NCBI GenBank assembly: GCA_016800925.1
Contig: JABCPU010000064.1
Span: 1 to 64,000, forward strand
Origin: Suillus spraguei
Taxonomy: Eukaryota; Basidiomycota; Agaricomycetes; Boletales; Suillaceae
Length of the DNA stretch: 64,000 nucleotides
Direction of reading: 5' to 3'
Position numbers and translations under genes: made by a program. Below, piece by piece: positions 10,987 through 23,459 of the stretch. A model generated the notes under the pieces. The model ran no database searches, was not told where the DNA came from, and saw only the letters and a list, made by a program, of their open reading frames with translations. The first letter of the stretch is position 1. Every line of letters begins with the position of its first letter.

Positions 10987-13900
10987 TCATTCATGTGCAC
11001 CATCGATCAACGAGGGCTGCAGGTCTTGAAATGCTGCCTGTGCATCCTGAGCTAGTAAGGAATACATTTGAGACTGCCTTCCGGCATAGCATGCATGACC
11101 CGGAAGTTGTTTCAACAATGATTCCTGCATCCGGGCACCCCATGTGGTTGCCTTCCACAAGAAAAAGTTGCACGTCCAATCCATCTCTGATTGCACCAAT
11201 GATATTTCTTCCATCCATCGATCCCGTAGTGCCTTTGCCCGAAGCCAATGAACTCGGTAAACTTGGGATGGGTCCTGTCAGCTCACCACGTAATATATCA
11301 AGCATGCCCGAACTCACATTCCTCATTCCACGAATTTTCTGGACCCTCCATGTCGACTTCCACTGACCAGAACCAAGCGAGGGACTCATTTCGCTGACCT
11401 CGGGCGTTTGGATCGCCGATGGCAGTGCTGATTTTGAGCTGCTCGCGAAGCAGGGGTTTGTATTTCTGAAGCTGGTCTGGCCCCGGCTCAAGTTGTATCA
11501 TTTGCTTCCTGGTTTTTGTATATATACTGGCATGTAGGGATACTGCCTGCTGCACTGATGTCACCTGGGACCACGCTCGAGTTTTTAGGGCTTGAGATTT
11601 GGCTTGCCTAACTGTTGTTCGGAACAGGATAGCCTTGTTGCACAAGTGAATGCGGAGATTGTGCAGGGCATCATTGGCCTGCCCTTCACGAAGGGACATC
11701 TCCAACGGAATCAGATCCTCTGCCATACAGCGTCTGCAATGTTCAACCCCGAGGTTTGATGGCAATGGAATTATGGTGAGCTCAGGGGAGTTTGTCCATG
11801 CATCAGATGTCTCGGTGAAATCCGCCGGGTCATCATCGATATCGTCAAGAATATCTATGTTCAAGTCGTCAGGATCGTCATCTGCATCAAATCCCTCTCC
11901 CAGATGCGTAAGAGCAGACCGAGTGAATTCATCTATCTGGCCTTGAATACGATCGCGTTGCCGGGCGATATCTAATCTCTGTGTCTCCGTCGATCGTCTT
12001 CCAATTCTGCGGACCTCGATGAGCAATGCAATTTGAGCCTCTTCAATTGCCAACCCAATGGATATCCATGTTGCCACAGATCTGCGAGAGGGTGCTGCAT
12101 GACGGGCATTACCCGCTTCTAGTAGTCTAAGCTCGATCTCCTTTTTGCTTGGTGCTAAGTGAAAAATGAATGCGGAGCTCCACGGAGACAAAGAATGTTA
12201 ACTTACCCTTCTTGATATTGATTTCATATAAATCCATCGCCGCAGGATCCCTGATTCTCTTGGACTGAGCGACCATCTCGCTGGCTAACCATTGTGTCTT
12301 TAAATTGCCGGGTGCAGCTTCATCAAGTCTGTCGAAAGCCTTGCCACTTTCGGCGATGCCATTCTTCGCCAGCTTGTATTTCCGGCAAAGAGTCCTTTTC
12401 ATGCGGATCATCTTGCAGAAATTGGAATCGTTCATCTGATAATCAAGACATTCCTTTCGGTGCGGGGATGACATTCCCCGAGCGGCAGGGGAAATCAGGT
12501 TGAGACGCGCCCATAGGGTCTCCATGATCTCTCCATCAATCCGGCCAATGCCTTCAATAAAATTCGAAGCATATCGGACATAGCAACTGTCCTGATGTCC
12601 ATGCACATGCCACAAACCGATTCCAGGAATGATGGTCAGTTCCGGTACCATGTCAAGGTATCGGCTTCGATCCACCGAACACGAAAGTGCTTGTTGTATT
12701 GACAATTAATGTCATAGAAGGTGACAGCCCTGGTAATGCCTTCCATGTTGTGCTGGGCAGCCTCACAAAGGGCATAGTCCATGTTCATTTGTCTGCAAAT
12801 GATGCATGGTCAACTAGTGAATGTTGAATGGCATGTTTGGCTTGCCTTTCCCTTTCTGAAAATCAACCATCGAGTGAGGGACAAAGCACCCATGCCGGGC
12901 GCAGGCAACTCCCCCGATTCCTGTGGACTCGAGCTTGTGCCGCGCCGCATTTGCTTGATTGACCGCCCGGTGATTGTTGCAGCTCGATTTTTCCACCGTG
13001 TCAGCAGCCTCCGCAAGATGCATGTTATACCTGTCCTTTCCGACCATGAATCCAAGCCCATCTGAAAGCCAAACTTCATCGAGGGGATTAATGGGATGCA
13101 GGTGTTCAGCTTTGAAATTTCCGTCCATCACAAATGACCGGGTGTATTTCCAGCTTGGAGTTCTTATCATCGCCGAGTTCACTTCGGTATTGAACATGAC
13201 TCACTCATCAAGTGATTCATCCCCTGACAAAGATACATTAATCCCAGGCTGAGGACATGCCGGGCAAAATAATGCAAGATCTCCTGCGTTCGGGATGTCA
13301 GAACGATGGCCATAGCCATGCCATTTCATGGTCTTCAACTGCCTCCACTGTCGAGCGACTCTCATGAGCTCTCTGTATCGATCCTTTCCACGGCCTGTGT
13401 CAACATCATGTCCTTTAGATGAAGCACAAATAGCATTACCGGAACAAGGTGTGGAAACATGCTCGAGGTCATTCGCCGGAGCTTACTGTAATAGTTCATT
13501 GCGGAGGTGCCGCATTCAAGGTTGTCCAATAGAAAATCATCCAGCACTCCGAAGGTAAACACGGTCTTCGGCCTGTTAAACGATGCAGGGAAAATCCATG
13601 CCGAAACATTTGAATGTCCGGACTCATGGCATTTGGACAATCGCAGCAGCGAACCTCGAGGCGGTGAACTCCGGACTTGTCAACGATGACCATGGTGTTT
13701 TCCTTCGGCTGGAACTCAGGTCCCGACACAGACGGAAGATCTTCGGGCTCAAGCTGGTCTTCAGGTTCATCTCCTTCAAACAAATCCCACCTATCTGTGA
13801 GCACCGGACATTGCTTGCCATCATGCCCGAGGTGTATGGTGAGTCCCACATGAGCGAGACAACTCCGCTCGAAGAATTGACCATTCCATTGACTGATCCA

Positions 13901-14416
13901 GTGGAAAGGATTGCAACGATGTTGACTCCTGCAACAGCCCGTGCAATAGAGAGGCTCGCCAAGACAATCTTGACATTTGTAGACCCCATCCTGGTGGCAG
14001 ATGATGCATCTCCTGTCTTCTGGTGGAGCTTCTCGATCCAGGAGGTGATGCAGATATGATTCCTGCCTTGGCAGCCATTGCCTGAGGTAGTCATTTTGAC
14101 TCTGCATTTTTTATATTGAGCTATAGTTTGAATGACACTCCAACATTTAACATGAACTTGCCATGGTTTTTGGGAGTTGCAATGGCTCAAATGAGCCTTG
14201 GTCTTGCTCGTAAGTATTGTCAGGAAAGTCATCCCAAGGAGGTGGTGCCTGAACAGGCTGAAGTGTTGGTGATTCTGGGGGAGAGTGAGGCATGGACCTG
14301 TAGGCTCGTCGTCTTGTGCTTGCAAGTGGGACCTTGACCCAAATCTTTCTACCCTTGCTGCCCCTTGCTTCTACCCTGTGGGATTTTTGCAATGGGGTGC
14401 ATCTACCTATCTTCAT
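10987..14416 (-). pseudogene. KDZ (Kyakuja-Dileera-Zisupton) transposase, copy A, frameshifted
   Basis: This is the mobilising enzyme of the element. From 14,416 it reads a basic start (MKIGRCTP), DDFPDNTYEQDQGSFEPLQLPK, and QNDYLRQWLPRQESYLHHLLDRE. A Cys/His cluster follows (CIICHQDG...CQDC...CTGCCRSQH), as in the CxC-type N-termini of KDZ proteins. The core has FVMDGNFKAEHL (~13,130), NNHRAVNQANAARHKLE, GGVACARHGCFVPHSMVDFQKG (~12,870), WHVHGHQDSC (~12,610), IDGEIMETLWARLN and QMNDSNFCKMIRM (~12,440). The tail ends with VQSEMDWTCNFFLWKATTW near 11,130. Several introns can be placed. One A is missing in an A-run near 13,600 relative to copy B, which breaks the frame after MFRHG. The 5' region shares a short intergenic spacer with the divergent gene at 14,654. 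Confidence 0.9.
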
Positions 14417-14653
14417 CTTATTTTATAATGCTAATGTTGCAAGCAAAGCATCTGCTCAGGTGGAATGAATTTTTATTACATTGTGGTGTCATACAGTCCT
14501 GCCGACTCATTACAAATTTATGTCCATTTATGGCTTCGGGACCAATATAGCTCAATTAAGCTACTGTTAGGCTTTTGTCAAAGATCAACTTCTGTCAATT
14601 CGTTCATTCTTCCACCTTGCTTATCCTCAGCCCATTCTGCAATTTGATTCACC
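14417..14653. promoter_or_regulatory. Shared intergenic spacer between divergent KDZ and basic-protein genes
   Basis: Only about 240 bases separate the KDZ start (14,416, minus) from the ATG at 14,654 (plus). The spacer is AT-rich, contains a repeated catctgctcagg/ttattacatt type of sequence but no clear TATA box. It is conserved in copy B at 24,566-24,802. A bidirectional promoter is the simplest reading. Confidence 0.5.
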
Positions 14654-16515
14654 ATGGCAAGGACGGGTCATTCCACTCACTTGACTTCCGGCAGAAATAG
14701 GGCACGTCAACCACAGACACAGAAGCTCACGGAAAACGAAATTTCGGAGTTGAAGAACTACCTTCCTGAGTGGACCGCGGCCAAAAGGGGTGAGAAGCGA
14801 GGGGTTTTCACTGCAATTGCCAGGGCAGCCAGGTTGTTTGCTCCTAAAGTCGACCAAGGACAATGGAAAAAGAGGAAGCAGGTGATGCGTCTTCGTTGTG
14901 TTGAAAAACTACAATTTTAACATCTTATTCTTCCATCAACTCTCAGATGTATAACACTTGGTTGTTCAACAACAAGAAAAGGAAGGAAAGGAAGGACATG
15001 ATAAAGTATGGGAGGAAATGGACACCTAGGATGGTGGTCTACCAGCAGAAGCGCGAAGAGGTGCTAAAGAGGATTGAGGACGAGTCCGGGGCAAAGCCGG
15101 GAGATCCCAGTATGTTCAAACATTATCAGGGGGCTGTGAAGAGAGTCATGGCTGAATTGGACGACGACGAGTTGGAGAAGGCAAAAGAAACAGCGGAAGA
15201 ATGGTCAAACAGCTTTCCTCCTCCGGAGATACAAGCAGAAGTTGCTCGTAAGAAGGGACCGGCATATATGGAGCACTTTTCGAAAGAGATGTGGAGGCAA
15301 TGCGGGATGAGAGTTTTTGTGTTGTCAGCTTGGAAGAATGAACAGGGAGAGGTTCTGTTCGGGATGTAAGTCAATTGTGTCCGTCATCGCCGATCTTGGA
15401 TCTCAATATATGTGTGCAGGCATGATGATAATGAGGCATTAGGAGATGGGGACAGCTTCATGAAGACTAAGGACTGGGAGGACATTGAGCCAGTATGGCA
15501 GGAGTACGCCCAGGAACAGTTCGGTGAGTGTTTGAACTTTGGATGCAAGAATGAATTCGTTGATCATCACAATGATAGGTGCCGGGGCACAGGACGGAGG
15601 ACGACAGGTCAAGGGAGGTCGCAAAAGAGTCAGAAAACCAGCTTTGGAACTCGACACAGATGGAAATGGGATGCCGTTGCTTCCAGACATCACGGAAACA
15701 AAACTTGAGGAGAAGAAAGCCATAGTCAGGGCGTTTCTTACATCGCACTACAGTGAGTCTTTCGTGGCAACATCTGAGATGTTGCTGAATGTGTGGACAC
15801 AGGAATATGTTCCGGGAATGACAAGGCTGTCGTGCCATGGAGTGCCCTCGTACAAAGTCAGGATGACTTTGTGGCAAGGAAGTATCTTCCGGCCGATATT
15901 GACCTGAAGGAGCCTTCGAAGTTGCAAAGCTGGGACACAACGGCCTTGCTCAATTTCTGGTATGCTCAGCAGGAAACAGGAAAAGATTCAACATTTCTGT
16001 TCAAAGCATGGAAGAACAAGGATGGGGACATGGTACCATCTGTGGCATCCGGCAAGTCGCCATCGCATCTGACTCGTCAAGTGAGAATGCAGAAGAGTGG
16101 AACTCTCCGAAGGCCCCGGGATCCATCAACCGAAGCCGAGAGTGATACCGACAGTGAAACTCATGACAAGGAGGATGACATTGATGATGACTCGGCTGAT
16201 GGTCGATCCCCACTGAAGAAACCCAGACAAATAGCACACCCATCTTCAGCACCCAAGGAGACAGAAGTTCCATGTTCAATGCCAGAGCCTCGCCCAGCCA
16301 GGCCGGCCAAGGCAGGTGCACTTTTGACATCACGGATGGGCGACCTCCTGGCCGGGATCACTGAGGAAGTGGAAGAGAGGAACGCATCGCCGGAACCAAG
16401 GAGTATACAGGGCAAGAAAGCTGTCATTGAACCATCCGCAAGGACCACCCGGAGTAAGTCTCAAAAGCCGGTAGAGAGTACACTTCGAGTAACCAGGGCA
16501 AGGGGAAGGAAATAA
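14654..16515 (+). CDS. Basic/acidic nuclear-type protein of unknown family, copy A (five exons, intact)
   Basis: Exons can be joined as 14,654-14,881, 14,947-15,365, 15,420-15,523, 15,579-15,752 and 15,803-16,515, all with GT/AG introns of 50-65 bases and in phase. The product is about 545 residues. It starts with MARTGHSTHLTSGRNRARQ after a CACC context. Exon 2 is very basic (NNKKRKERKDMIKYGRKW). The middle has VQSQDDFVARKYLPADIDL and NFWYAQQETGKDS. The C-terminal third is acidic then basic, with likely nuclear-targeting stretches (SPLKKPRQ; RVTRARGRK at the end). No enzymatic motif is seen. A DNA- or chromatin-binding accessory role is inferred from composition and from its position beside the transposase. 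Confidence 0.7.
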
Positions 16516-17007
16516 TGTACATATACCAAACTGCCCCCATGTTTACCACATTTTCATCATTTGTCACACTTCTTAAAACACAGTGTCCCACTTCCAAAAT
16601 GTTGAATCCTAAGCACCGAGTTCCGGACGTATCCTGATCACCGAGTTCCGGACGACTCCCGATCACCGAGGTCCGGCACCCAAGTATCAATCATTGGTAG
16701 TTGGTAATAGAGATTAGGGTTTGTGCATCATCTAAAATACATTGGAACTGTCATTGATATACATGAAAAATTCAGTGGTTCACATGATTTAAGTATGTGA
16801 ATGAAAATCCAAATATCACGAAACCCGATCACCGAGTTCCGGATGAATCCCAATCACCGAGCTCCGGACCCCGGGAATCAATAATTGGCTGTTGGAATGG
16901 GACAATTGGGTGTGTGCATCATCTAAAATCAATTGGAAATGTCATTGTTATACATTAAAAATTCAGTGGTGTACATGATGTAAGTATGTGAATGAATATC
17001 CAAATAT
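16516..17007. repeat. Spacer with a 191-bp tandem duplication (copy A only)
   Basis: The block running from the atcaccgagttccgg motifs through tcatctaaaat, ttcagtggt and taagtatgtgaatga occurs twice here but once in copy B (26,640-26,850). The motif atcaccgagttccgga recurs five times. No gene is present; the convergent genes on either side end here. Confidence 0.8.
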
Positions 17008-18024
17008 TTACATATGGGGTTGATCATCACACTTTTCAATGAGGGTATCTAATACAAGCAGCAATTCAGAGCTCATCTGTTTGGCCCTTTGCAACCTCCG
17101 GAGGTCCATATCAGCTCTTCTGAGTTTGTCGGATGTGTCAGCCCAAGCCACTCGGAATGGTCGGTCGGCCTCGAGGAGTTGATGTACGGTAGGCTCCGGA
17201 AGATGGCCATGACGCTGTTGGTAATGGTCCAGGCGATCCAGAATTGATTCAACTTCAAGAAAATTAGCAGAATCATACATGATGAACAATTAAATACTCA
17301 CATTCTGTTTGATCATATGACCCTAGGGGCATGAACTCCCTAAGCATGGCACGCAGGTCTTCATTGCTGAGTTCCGGTATGGGGGACTGACATTTAGGAG
17401 GTGTTGCATGTGCTTGGGACATCACATCAACAATAAAAATGAGATTGTATGAGTGAACTCACCTGGAATTGCTATTCCTGGGATAGCCGGAGCATCAGTC
17501 TCAACATCAGCACATTCCGGTGCTTCATCACAATCAATAAGATCATCATCAGGCCCTAGGTACAAGTCCGGATCGTTGAACAAAGGCAGTTCCTCAGGCT
17601 GAGCCGGGCATAAATGATCTGGATGGATTGAATGAACATCCACAGTTGGACTATCTAAAGGTGAAGTGAGAAACCTACCAGAAACTGCATCCAAGACATC
17701 CGGACCACCTGATGACCCAGAATCATAGTCGATCTCATCATCCGGCCCAAGGTATACATCTTCACTTGGATCTAATAAATGTCCAGTCAATTGTAAGATA
17801 AACTCAAAGCAACACATACCTGATGAAATCCGGGACTCAGTCTCATCATCTGGCCCAAGGTATACATCATCCAGTGCATCTGGTCCATCTCCGGTCAATT
17901 GAGAGCTGTACTGAAAGTACAACATACCTAGTGAAATCCGGGACTCGGTTGAATCATCCACATCCATTGAGTTGTATTCAGTGACCGGAGGTTCATAAAA
18001 TCTGACTGCTGGTTGAGATCTCAT
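17008..18024 (-). CDS. Acidic repeat protein with YLGPDD motifs, copy A
   Basis: The first coding stretch starts at 18,024 (MRSQPAVRFYEPP) and contains at least four copies of a motif of the form D-x-Y-L-G-P-D-D-(E/D). Each sits in a repeated block preceded by TESRIS or similar. Sequences resembling GTATGT donors occur inside the repeats, so the repeat may coincide with repeated exon/intron units. After a GTGAGT intron near 17,459 the frame continues with SQAHATPPKCQSPIPELS. After another near 17,305 it ends in a helical segment (RVAWADTSDKLRRADMDLRRLQ) with the stop at 17,008. The product is acidic, with no known domain recognised. It is conserved in copy B. Confidence 0.6.
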
Positions 18025-18242
18025 GATGTCTGATCAACTGATCAAACTGATTGATAACTGATAACTTCGAAGTTCAACAGATGGCTGGCAACGGCCGAAA
18101 GTTGAACCACGACCAAACAAAGACAAACAATCAACGCTTATCAAGATTGTCCTTCAATTGTCTGGTTTCTTTTGAAACTTCATCCAAGTGATCACAGATT
18201 TCAAACATATCTCAAGCTTTTCACATCTTTCAAGTCAATCCA

Positions 18243-20378
18243 AATGTCTACTTCAGTTGAAACCTCTTTGGCCAGTCTCAAGGCAACCACTGCTCAGATT
18301 GTGGGCATCATCGCCGGGGCTCGGCTCATGCCTGCCGGCACTGGCCAAGCCCACCTTGCTCTGACAGCACAAGTCACTAATCTTGTGGTAAGTACCATTC
18401 ATGTGTTAATTTTACTTTTGGTTTTTCTCAGATCTGGGTAGGCTGAGATTGTCCGGGAGCATGAGAAAGGGCCTTACATGCCCGGCATCATTGCATCCTG
18501 CTCCAAGGAGTTGATGAGAGTCAGGTCCATGACTCCCCGGGTGTGGCCCAACTGGCACAGCATCGGTCATGATGACCCCCGGGTGTTGAAACACTCCTGG
18601 CGCAGCAAGATTCGCGCCTGGGAGGCGTTAGGTGACCATTCAGGTGATCTCCCTGTCATGCCTAACCCTTCCATTGGCCCAATCACTGTGGACCTTCCCT
18701 CCCACCCGTCATCGCCAGCAATGTCGCTGGTTCTTCCACCCACGCCACCTCCGAGCTCCGGGACAAAGGAAAAGGTAAGGCGGTTGTTGCTGACCCAGAG
18801 CCGGAGGTGGAAGGGAGCAGGAAGAGGAAGTCCCCCATGATGTCTGGACACTCTTCCTCACCTCCGAAGTCGGCCAAGAAGGGTCGCAAGCGGGTCAAGG
18901 CAACTCGCCATGTCAAGCAGAATGTGCTTGTGGAGTCGGAAGATGATGAAGACACAATTGTTCAGGTATGTTGTCCAGCTCATTGTTTTCATTCACTCAA
19001 TTTTCTGTAGCCTATTTCGAGTGGAGTGCCGGCGCTCAACGTTCCCCGGCCTTCCACAATTGGTGTAGGGACGCCTCATTCCCTCGTTCACCACGTTCCC
19101 AAAGAAGCAATTGTTTGGTCCTGCTTCAGTAAGTAATATTTAGTTGTCCGGCACTTGGAAAAATGCTTATATATCATCAGCTCATTGCCGGCAGTCCACC
19201 CAAGGTGATGGTGAGTCATCATTCTTTGTCCGGACCTCCCGCCTGTACTTACCCATTGTCAGGCCACCTCCGGCAGTCGTCCGGAGGTTGTGGAGACCCC
19301 CCAGGCAATGTCCAGCACTCCGGCTGAGGAACCTGCAGTCATGGATACAGGTGATATTCTCATTCCCGGCCCAGTGAGTACTCTAATGAATTCCAATGAG
19401 TCCATCAACTAATGGAACCCACAGAACAACCCCTGCCATTATTGCACCCAGGAGAAGTGGCCCTGCGCCACTCGGTTGGACAGGAGGACCCGTGCCCCAT
19501 GTTTGTCGTGCGTCCGCTGCGCCACCAAGAAGATCAAATGTGTCCCAGCATCCATGGGATCCCCGCCAAAACGTATTCGAGGGAAGTCAACCACCCGGCA
19601 GGCTCGCTCCAGGACACCTTCCAGAGCTCCCTCCAATGCGCCGGCTGCCTCGCAGTCAAAAGCCCGAACTCGCAGTCAATCTCGTGGCCCCTCCGGCACT
19701 CCAGCTGTCCCTGCTGTTACCACACCGAAGGCACAGTCCGTGGGCGCAGCAAGACAATCACTGCCCCCAAGACACCTGCACCTGCACCAGCTTGTGAGTC
19801 ACCCCAATTGTCTATGACCATCTGACCTTATCTTTCACTTAGCTATTCCGTCTTCAAGCGCCCCAGTGCCTCGTCCGGCACTCGATGTGCCCATGCCGGA
19901 TCTCCATTCCATGGCAATTGCGATTCGGGATGGTGCCGCTCGAATTGCTCTTCTTGAGGCTCGTGTGGCGGAGCAGGATGGTAAGATTGATTCCCTGCAA
20001 CGCCTCCATGAGGGCCTTCGTTGCAAAGTCATGGACCGGCACCCTTCATTTCCACTTCCCGACTCTCCTGTCAATGCAACCTTTTTGCTTGATCAATCCG
20101 TCCCCCTGGCCATCTCACCCCTCCCATCTGCACTTGCTCCCCTCATTGACTTGGATATGGCAGGAATGGAGCCTCCATCTCCGAAAGTCCAGCCTGCATC
20201 TATCATTGAGGGTCTCATATTTGAGCTGAGCCAGATTCAGCCTGAGGGTCCACAAACGTCCGGCGAACTTGTGGACCCAGATGATCCGGGCAACCTTGTC
20301 CCAGAATATGATTCTGATGATATGGATGTTGAGGTGAAGGTTGAACCCTCTGCTGATGAGGGTGAAATGGCTACATAA
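18243..20378 (+). pseudogene. Zn-cluster / coiled-coil protein, copy A (one frameshift)
   Basis: Exon 1 starts MSTSVETSLASLKATTAQ at 18,243, followed by a GTAAGT intron and AEIVREHEKGPYMPGIIAS. An exon at 19,425 encodes a cysteine cluster: C-x2-C-x6-C, eleven residues, then C-x2-C-x2-C-x6-C (PCHYCTQEKWPC ... PCLSCVRCATKKIKC). This resembles fungal Zn2Cys6 clusters. The last exon (~19,850) has a coiled coil (RIALLEARVAEQDGKID) and an acidic tail (SDDMDVEVKVEP) ending at 20,378. A single C is missing in a CCCC run near 18,700 relative to copy B, which shifts the frame. A DNA-binding role is inferred from the Zn cluster; the target is unknown. Confidence 0.7.
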
Positions 20379-20539
20379 TTGTAGGTTCATAGATGTATAT
20401 ACAATGTTTGAATGAATGTCAGTGCTGGATGCCAAGTCCTGACATCCGGAACTGGACAATGGAGATTCACAATTGATATTTCGCGACTTCCGGATATCCA
20501 GCTACCTGAACCACAACACACAATTTAAACAATTTGAAA

Positions 20540-22345
20540 CATCTCTGTCGAGTTACCTTGTGCCGGGTGCCGGGTCACATTGTGAAACACATCATTCCAT
20601 ATATCTGAAGTGCCGAACCCTGGACCCCAGGACCCTGGAGTTGGGACTCATCACCATGTGACAGATATCGATCCACATATTTGATGTGCTGAACCCCGAA
20701 CTCCGGCACTCGGGAGTTAGAACAATATGAGGCAATACAAAGATATTGATTTACACATGTTCAGTGCCGAACCCCGAACTCCGGCACCCGGCACTCGGGA
20801 CTGGGGCCGTGGAACTTATAACAATGTGAAAGATGTCGATGCACATTTTCTATCACTGACCCCCGAACCCCGGCACCCGGGAGTGAGAAACATGTGAGGC
20901 AATACCAAGATATTGATTTACACGTTGGGAGTGCCGAACCCCGAACTCCGGCACCCGGCAGTTGGGAATCTGGACTCGGGACTCATAACCATGTGAAAGA
21001 TATTGATCCACATATTTAACCACCCAACCCCGAACCCCAGCACCCAGGAGTGAGAACATTGTGAGTCAATACAAAGATATCGATGTACACATGTTGAATG
21101 CCGAACCCCGAACTCCGGCACCCGGCACTCGGGACTCGGGACGTGGTACTCATAACACTGAGACAGATATCGATCCATATATTTTCACACCTTTACACAT
21201 GTGGAGTGCCGAACCCCGAGCTCCGGCACCCGGGAGCTAGCACAATGTGAGGCAATACCATGAGTTTGATTTACACAAGTTGAGTGCCAAACCCCGAGCT
21301 CCGGCACCCGGGAGTTAGCACAATGTGAGGCAATACCAGAATATTGATTTACACATGTTGAGTGCCGAACCCCGAGCTCCGGCACCCGGGAGCTAGCACA
21401 ATGTGAGGCAATACCATAATATTGATTTACACATGTTGAGTGCCGAACCCCGAGCTCCGGCACCCAGGAGTTAGCACAATGTGAGGCAATACCATAATAT
21501 TGATTTACACATGTTGACTGCCGAACCCCGAGCTCCGGCACCCGGGAGTTAGCACAATGTGAGGCAATACCATAATATTGATTTACACATGTGGAGTGCC
21601 GAACCCCGAGCTCCGGCACCTGGGAGCTAGCACAATGTGAGGCAATACCATGATATTGATTTACACAAGTTGAGTGCCGAACCCCGAGCTCCGGCACCCG
21701 GCACTCGGTGTTCGGCACTCAACTTGTGTAAATAAATATCATGGTGTTGCCTCACATTGTGCTCACTCCCGGGTGCCGGAGCTCGGGGTTCGGCACTCAA
21801 CTTGTGTAAATCAATATCATGGTATTGCCTCACGTAAATCAAACTCATGGTATTGCCTCACATTGTGCTCGCTCCCAGGTGCCGGAGCTCGGGGTTCGGC
21901 ACTCAACATGTGTAAATCAATATTATGGTATTGCCTCACATTGTGCTAACTCCCGGGTGCCGGAGCTCGGGGTTCGGCAGTCAAAACAATGTGAAAGTCC
22001 TCGATCCACATATTGTATGTGCCGAACCCCGAACTCCGGCACCCGGCACTCGGGACTCGGGACTTCCGAGCTCCGGCATCCGGCACCCGGCACTCGGCAC
22101 TCGGCACTCGGGACTTGGTACTCATAATGTGAAAGATCTTGAGCAACATATTGTCAGTGCTGATCCCTGAACCCCGGCACCCAGCACTCGCCACTCGGGA
22201 CTCAGAACAATGTGAGGCAATAGACACCTATTGATCCACACATTCTAAGTGCCGAACTCCAAACTCCAAAATCTGGTAGTCTACTATTTAGGGGTTCGCA
22301 GTTCGGTACTCTGGCTTTTGCACTTGAGACCGAAAACAGTGTGAG
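20540..22345. repeat. Right internal array: 78-bp units and a large palindrome, copy A
   Basis: Units of about 78 bases (gtgccgaaccccgagctccgg, cacccgggag, cacaatgtgaggcaatacc, tatttgatttacacatgttga) are repeated head to tail at 21,185-21,715. At about 21,715 the orientation flips and three to four units run the other way to about 21,980. This forms an inverted repeat with a short centre around gcactcggtgttcggcac. The minus-strand ORF at 21,185-21,718 is a 26-residue repeat shadow, not a gene. Related units continue on both sides. Confidence 0.92.
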
Positions 22346-22905
22346 GCAATAAAATGACTTTGATCTACACATTTTTGGTAGATATCTTTTTCATCTCAAA
22401 TCTTGAATCTCGAGTGCCGAACCCCAAATCCCGAAATCTGGTAGTCTACAATTTCGGGGTTCGGTCCTCGGGACTCAGACACATGTCAGGCAACAACAAA
22501 ACTTTGATCCACACATTTTTGGTAGATGTCTGTTTTGTCTCAAATCTCGAGTTTCTAGTTTCTAGTTTCGGTACTCTGCACCTGCACCCGGCACTCGGCA
22601 CTAGATGACTCCACACATGGACTTTAAATCTTTCACCTTGTGTGTTGTGTTTCGGGTGTCCGGGTATCTGGAATTCAGGAAATCTCTAGTTTGCATCTCC
22701 AGTTTTGAGTTCCTGGATTCGGGACTTGGTACCCGGCACCCGGCACCTCAATTATCGATGAATGTCAGACATGATGAATTCAGGTTTTTGTGCTTCAGGG
22801 TTTAGATTTTGGTGGTTGATGGTAGGTATATGCACTCATAGGGTGCATGTATCCTATGTGTTTGATTCTCTGGTGGCTACATCAGCTGTACGTCTTTATG
22901 ATACA
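22345..22905. other. Non-coding DNA between repeat arrays, copy A
   Basis: I see no gene here. There are two direct copies of a segment containing atttttggtagat.tctttt.tctcaaatctcga (near 22,372 and 22,518). The stretch is conserved in copy B at 31,515-32,065. Short ORFs do not hold up between the two copies. Confidence 0.6.
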
Positions 22906-22909
22906 TATC

Positions 22910-23459
22910 TAGGCCCACCCGTATATGTAATATATTTTACCTCGGCCCACCCGTCTATGTAAAATTCCCCCACATCGGCCCACCCGTCTATGCAATAAAT
23001 ATTTTACTGCACCCTCGGCCCACCCGTATATGTAATATTCTCTCACCTTGGCCCACCCGTATATGTAATATTCTCTCACCTCGGCCCACCCGTATATGTA
23101 ATATTCTCTTACCTCGGCCCACCCGTCTATGCAATAATATTTGCCTTGCATCTCTCTTCAGCCCAGCTGTCTATAATATCCTACTCTACATACTACCCAG
23201 ATGAGCCCACCCATCTCTGTCGGGGATTATATCCCCCTGGCCCATCCGTCAACATTAGAAATCATGTTTCCCTCGGCCCACCCGTCTCTCCCGAAAATAT
23301 AAGTCTCTCGGCCCACCCGTCTCCATCGGAAATAATATTCCCCCCGGCCCATCCGTCAACATCGAGGATATACATAACCTCGGCCCATCATCCGCTGGCC
23401 CGTCTTTGACGGGATATTATGTGGGTCGGGTGACCCGTATAGTACGGAGTTTGTCACTG
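22910..23459 (-). repeat. Right subterminal minisatellite and terminal inverted repeat, copy A
   Basis: The core ggcccacccgtctatg (reverse complement of the left gggtgggcc core) repeats about fifteen times, most regularly at 23,000-23,130. There tatgtaatattctc spacers give a 37-43-base period. The last 145 bases match the left end, finishing ...gagtttgtcactg at 23,459. The ORFs here (e.g. 22,909-23,151, repeating YYIYGWAEVRE) are repeat shadows. Confidence 0.85.

Noticed and set aside
21185..21718. 177-codon ORF with a 26-residue repeat
   Set aside because: It is an exact shadow of the 78-bp array (78 = 26 x 3). The inverted half gives the same peptide on the other strand, and copy B does not keep it.
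20540..22345. Possible CRISPR array
   Set aside because: The organism is eukaryotic, the whole 78-bp unit is repeated rather than repeats with unique spacers, and there are no cas genes.
22909..23151. Repeat ORF with YYIYGWAEVRE units as a possible structural protein
   Set aside because: It is produced by the GC-rich minisatellite core. Unit lengths vary and the frame is not kept in copy B or at the left end.
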